A stretch of 64,000 nucleotides of DNA, taken from positions 19,453-83,452 of the forward strand of contig RQTK01001073.1 in assembly GCA_003991915.1 (NCBI GenBank). The letters run 5' to 3'. Below the pieces are notes generated by a model. It was not told the origin of the DNA. It saw nothing but the letters and a program-made list of their open reading frames with translations, and did not search any database. The number at the start of each line of letters is the position of its first letter. Position 1 is the stretch's first letter. A program made the translations under genes and the position numbers. The DNA comes from Elysia chlorotica. Taxonomy: Eukaryota; Mollusca; Gastropoda; Plakobranchidae. Below, one piece after another: positions 59,948-64,000 of the stretch.

Positions 59948-62434
59948 AGGACAATCAATTTATTGTGTCAACGTGCCCGAGATTAATACAAACTCTAACT
60001 TTATGCACCCAATCAGTCAACACCTTTGAAAACGAGTTTCGATCGGCATCAAATGCTGCTTCTACGGACTGTCCACCATCTTTCCACTGACTCGACTTAA
60101 TTAATCCTAACGTCTTGTGACTGAGACTGCCTTGTCTTAGCCTCCTCTTTTTGCTCTAAGAGCTCTTCAAGCATCGTATCTTTTTCTGATATCTCTTCCG
60201 CAATGCCTGGGCTGGAGTAGAATTTTATTTAGAATTAATTCAGAGTCAAAGATAACAGATAAAATATTTCATTGATTGCTGTGTTCAACAATGTAGTTTA
60301 ACATTGTGAAAATGATTGCAATTCATTGACACTATCATGTTCTTTTCGTTCACGGCTATTCTTCCTTTTCATTAAAAAAAATAAATAAATAAATAAAAAA
60401 TCGACAGTCTCTTTTTGTATACTGCCTTCAAATCAAGAACATGCCTTGATAGCTGTGACTTGATCTGACCGCGGATGGTTCGATGGTCTTACCTCAAGCA
60501 AGCTGCCCCTCTGAATCATTTTTTTTTTTTTTGGTTCTCCCTTTTTTGTGTTGGAATTTTTGAAAATAGTGTCAAAGTCTATGAGACTTCCAGTAGAACT
60601 AGAAGGTGAAAATTATTCAACATTCACACCATTCAGTCTCAGACCTTTCGTTAGTGGCTGTTGGGCGTGGCCGGGTGCCGTCATTTTCACTGCTAGATAG
60701 AACTAATTCTACTTTTCTAGTTCCCTCTGTCTGCTGCTCAACATCCATGTCGTACTCATCCCCTGGATCAACTTCAATGTTCCCAGTGTTCCATAACCGC
60801 TTTGAGAAACTTAAAAATTCAGAAATGCCGTTTTAAACTTCAGTCGAAAGCAGTAGAAATCAATCTTTAAACATTTTAATCTGGCAAAATTTAAAAGTCT
60901 CCATAATTTATGTGGTGGAAATTTTTTATGAATCCTATCAGTCAAAGACATGAAAACATGGTGGCCCAAGCTATTTAGCATGGGGGTGGCACACTTTCCA
61001 GTATAAAATAATCCGTGCAGCACCACACTTTTTCTTTCAACAATGTTGCTTTATTTCAAATTTATTGTTTAAAATGGAGCCTGCCCTTAAAAGGTACCAT
61101 GGCTTCATCTACAGCTTAAGCAGGTTTTTGTGAACTTGCTATATGACATGCCTGGTTTTGTACGTGAGTAGTGTGATACTCCAACCATCTCAACATTGAC
61201 AGTGGTGTTGTCTTTCTCTGGATTGAATATATTAGAATCATAATCTAGGGTCTAAATCTAGATACCTAGATACCTAGAAGCTCGATTTAGAGTCGGTGTA
61301 TTATTTCTTGGTCTAGCTCTATAATCTATAGGCTATATCTAATCTACATATGTCTAGATCGAGATCTCTACTGTAGATTTAGGTCTCATCTAGATTTTGT
61401 ATTTTTAAATTTAATTTAACATTTGTCTGTTGATATCAGAAAAGAGCACGAAGCTTTGTGGGGAGACGGCTTTATAGTTTAGACTTTAGACCGTAGACGC
61501 TCCACTTCCGATTTTCACTTTGGATTTAGGCCTAACTGGTATTTCTCGATATCTTTTTTGCAGAGTAATGAAATAAACATTTTGCCTGTTATTTGCTAAA
61601 AATCAATCTCTTTACCTAAAAATATTATTACCGCCGACAACATCGTACCAAGTTACCTCAACATACCAAATTTCAGGGTTCTAGATGGTGTAATTTGTAC
61701 GTGATACGTGGCAGAAAAATTGTCCACCGCCAATTATTAATAGATACACATGCACTTCTTGTGTAGCATTGAATATTCTTATTCAATGTTAATATTGTGT
61801 CATCATGTGTACACACCTTCTTTACATGTATTATAACTATAAGCGTTTACGATTTTTAGTTTTAAATACATTGTAATAATACTTGTCCACACGTATTTGC
61901 CTCGCTTTGAGGTTCATGTAACAACGATGAAAAAATGTCCAAGTACAATGTAGCCAATACTGGGCGATCTATGAGGTTGTACATGTAGTAAGTACTGTAG
62001 GTCTTCTTTTACAATTTGCTTTATGTAAATTATTGATTATCATCTGTTGTTGTTTTTTCCTTGTTTTGTTTTTTTCTTTTGATGTTTTTTTTTTCAGTGG
62101 GATACAAAATAATGTAGCTTCTTTGAAAAACTTATATTTTTGTTTTATCTAATACCTGTATGAATTTAGTTTAAATTGACAATTTTTTGTACACATGCTT
62201 TTCAAACGTACACATTATGTCTTTCAAAACAGCTATAATATTTTGCATATATAATTATGAAATGTAATAAAGTCATGTATCAATCCAAAATTTGCCTTGT
62301 TCATTTTGTTGACCTTTGTCGTGGATTTTTTCCAACCCTCTCTCTGTCTTTCTCTCTCTACGCCTCTGTCCCTCTCTCTGTCTCCCTTTGTCTCTATCTC
62401 TTATCTCTCTAGTCAATATGAGTGAAAATCTCCA
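59948..62434. other. Unassigned non-coding region
   Basis: About 2.5 kb. On the - strand near 60090-60200 a short stretch reads EEISEKDTMLEELLEQKEEA, coiled-coil-like, and near 60640-60790 an acidic stretch (DPGDEYDMDVEQQTEGTRKV); near 60811-61026 a 71-codon frame has FYTGK...LGHHVFMSL, faintly like the middle of a piggyBac transposase. None is enough for a call. AGATCT/TCTAGAT motifs recur at 61240-61400. Confidence 0.35.
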
Positions 62435-62444
62435 AGAAGCCAGT

Positions 62445-62710
62445 TGGAGCGCGTTGGCGCTTTGGTTAGAGCGTCGGGGTAGGACATCGGCTTTCGACGC
62501 AAGAGGTTTGGGTTCGAGTCCTGACGATTCAGCTCTCTACTGGTTGGGTCGGTGTCAGTTTAATGTGACCGTATGAGACTGGAGTCATGGTATCCCCGCC
62601 CTGTCTCGTGTGTGGGAGCACGTAAATTTGTCAGACGTGAGTCTTTGGGCCTGTCCACAATATAGCCTATTATTAATTTATAGTGCTGATGTTGGACGTT
62701 AAAACAACTC
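62445..62710 (+). mobile_element. tRNA-derived SINE, copy 3
   Basis: Head GCGCTTTGGTTAGAGCGTCG as a box A region, box B GGTTCGAGTCC near 62512, body GGTTGGGTCGGTGTCAG and CCTGTCTCGTGTGTGGGAGC matching the copies at 28710 and 29937, tail GTTGGACGTTAAAACAAC. There is no (TAC)n expansion in this copy, so it shows the undisturbed family structure. A duplicated head segment (GTCGGGGTAGGACATCGGC) lies between boxes. Confidence 0.82.
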
Positions 62711-62759
62711 AACTCGAGACCTATAGCCTTGGCCCCAGTTGTTATAAATGTAAAATGTT

Positions 62760-63780
62760 TTTGAAAGTCAATGCTTAAAATTCTGAAATGCGAAGTAGAG
62801 AACTATCTCGATCCCCTTCAGTTTGTATTACGAAGCCAATACAGTGTAGTAGTGTTGAAGACGCTGCCTAAATTTTGGTGAATAATGCTCTCAAGCTTTA
62901 GGAAAAATACTGAGACTTGTGTGCGTGTAATTTTTATTGACCTTTTGTCTGCATTCCCTACCATTTAGCCGCACATGTTTGTTGCAAAGCTAAATGCTTT
63001 GTACACAAGAATGTAATCGCATGAGTGTTAAACTTACCGGTAACTAAAAATAGGACAATAATTAATGTTATTGTTAAAACGAACAACACAATTTCCATGG
63101 TATGTAATTTGAACACTGGAGCTCCGCAGGTTTGCGTGCTGTCTCAATTCGTCCGCGCAAATGACGGCATAAATAAAGGTTGCAGGTGACTCTGATTTTA
63201 ATGTTTTCTTGTAACGCAAACATAATCTATCATCCTTTTTGGAAGAGGCAGAGAAGATTGTTAAATGGTGTGAAAATAACTACGTACATCTGAATGTGTC
63301 GAAATCTAAAGAAATAATAATAGACCTTACAATATAAAAACAGAAACTTGCCCTCTGACGATTAACGGAAAACAAGTAAAAATTGTACAACGATACACAT
63401 ATCTTGGATTTTTAATCGATGACAAATAATTGAATTGGCATGGATATGATTTTGATGACACAGTGTAAAAAACTAAATTAAAGATTAATTTTTTGCAGAA
63501 ATTGAGGTGCTTTAAATTAAACTGAATCAAACTATATTTTTCGCTTCTATGTCTGTATGATTTATTACAACGTATATTTTCAAATGGTATACTATTAGTA
63601 TTACTATTAGCTGCTGGGATTCAGAAGTCACAAAAGGGGACGAAAATATAATTAACAATCCAACCAAGGAGTCAGGAATAAATATTTATATACATTAAAT
63701 AAGAAGCCTGAAAACTATATACTCCATGAATGCATGATTAATCTGAATTCAATTCCACGTAACTAACAGCAAACACCCGT
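62760..63780 (+). pseudogene. CR1/Rex-like LINE reverse transcriptase, decayed
   Basis: The + strand frames give LDPLQFVLRSQYSV, then KNTETCVRVIFIDLLSAFPT, which holds the first catalytic Asp of the palm, near 62770-62990. After a ~230-bp interruption, EEAEKIVKWCENNYVHLNVSKSKEIIID and PLTINGKQVKIVQRYTYLGF, LIDDK follow (63243-63430), the post-FADD region. LYTLNKKPENYILHECMIN-type remnants trail to about 63770. The FADD box falls in the interruption. Many stops; no coding capacity. Confidence 0.75.
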
Positions 63781-63972
63781 TTACGATGAGTTTGTACGCT
63801 CTGCTCGGAGCAATAACATCTTGACCCCCACCCCCCTCAAGAACTCCTTTGTTCCTGCCTCTAATAAACTCTCAAGCACTATATCAATCACGTTGCGACA
63901 TTTTTGCCTATATCGATCTTAACAAAATATATAACATTAAGTTTAACAAAAAAAAGAAAGAGTGTGTATGAA

Positions 63973-64000
63973 AAGAGAGAGAGAGAGAGAGAGAGAGAGA
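63973..64000. repeat. (GA)n microsatellite, cut by window end
   Basis: A pure GA run that reaches the last base of the window; its length is unknown. Confidence 0.95.

Noticed and set aside
60811-61026. piggyBac middle segment (FYTGK...LGHHV)
   Set aside because: The likeness is faint, lacks the catalytic Asp context and is in the wrong order relative to the better piggyBac fragment.
62316-62576. 86-codon frame as a gene
   Set aside because: It crosses a CT-rich tract into the head of a SINE and has no protein motif.

Overview
The window is a piece of a metazoan nuclear genome. It is AT-rich, with long introns, GT-AG splicing, many microsatellites and a dense mixture of LINE, SINE, BEL/Pao, Ty3/gypsy, mariner and piggyBac remnants. 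The transposon mixture (an I/Nimb-type LINE carrying RNase H, CR1-like LINEs, a full-length BEL/Pao element, a Ty3/gypsy leader with a tRNA-Leu primer site) and the two host gene families fit a mollusc, probably a gastropod. This assignment is an inference, since no species marker is present.

Region 1-27 kb holds two galactocerebrosidase (GALC, GH59) genes in tandem on the + strand. Only the last exons of the first copy lie inside the window (783-6671). It has two diverged versions of one C-terminal exon and a recent 1.5 kb tandem duplication of the following exon pair; reading phases allow only one member of each set per transcript. The second copy is complete: 18 exons from 13316 to 26941 join in phase into a 698-residue secreted/lysosomal hydrolase with both catalytic glutamates. 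Two of its introns begin with GC. Its introns carry degraded LINEs and compound microsatellites.

Region 28-38.8 kb contains a tandemly duplicated block with a tRNA-derived SINE and (TAC)n arrays. A CR1-like LINE with an 8-bp target duplication has inserted into the second copy. The third host gene, PIGP (GPI-anchor GlcNAc-transferase subunit P, four coding exons, 33888-35776), follows, with an ETS-motif cluster upstream. Beyond it lie decayed Ty3/gypsy gag-protease pieces and a LINE endonuclease scrap.

Region 38.8-47.6 kb is an apparently intact BEL/Pao retrotransposon on the - strand: two 551-bp LTRs that look identical, and one 1888-codon gag-pol frame. A 466-bp inverted copy of its LTR abuts the 3' LTR, making an almost perfect palindrome with an 18-nt loop.

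Region 47.6-64 kb is a transposon graveyard: an I/Nimb LINE in two out-of-order parts, two copies of an LTR-like repeat, a possible Mutator-like ORF rich in DLDLEL blocks, a Ty3/gypsy leader with primer site, a broken BEL gag, a mariner 3' half, a piggyBac scrap, a SINE and a decayed LINE RT. No host gene is recognised there. The host genes are unrelated in pathway: GALC degrades galactosylceramide in the lysosome, PIG-P works in GPI synthesis at the ER.
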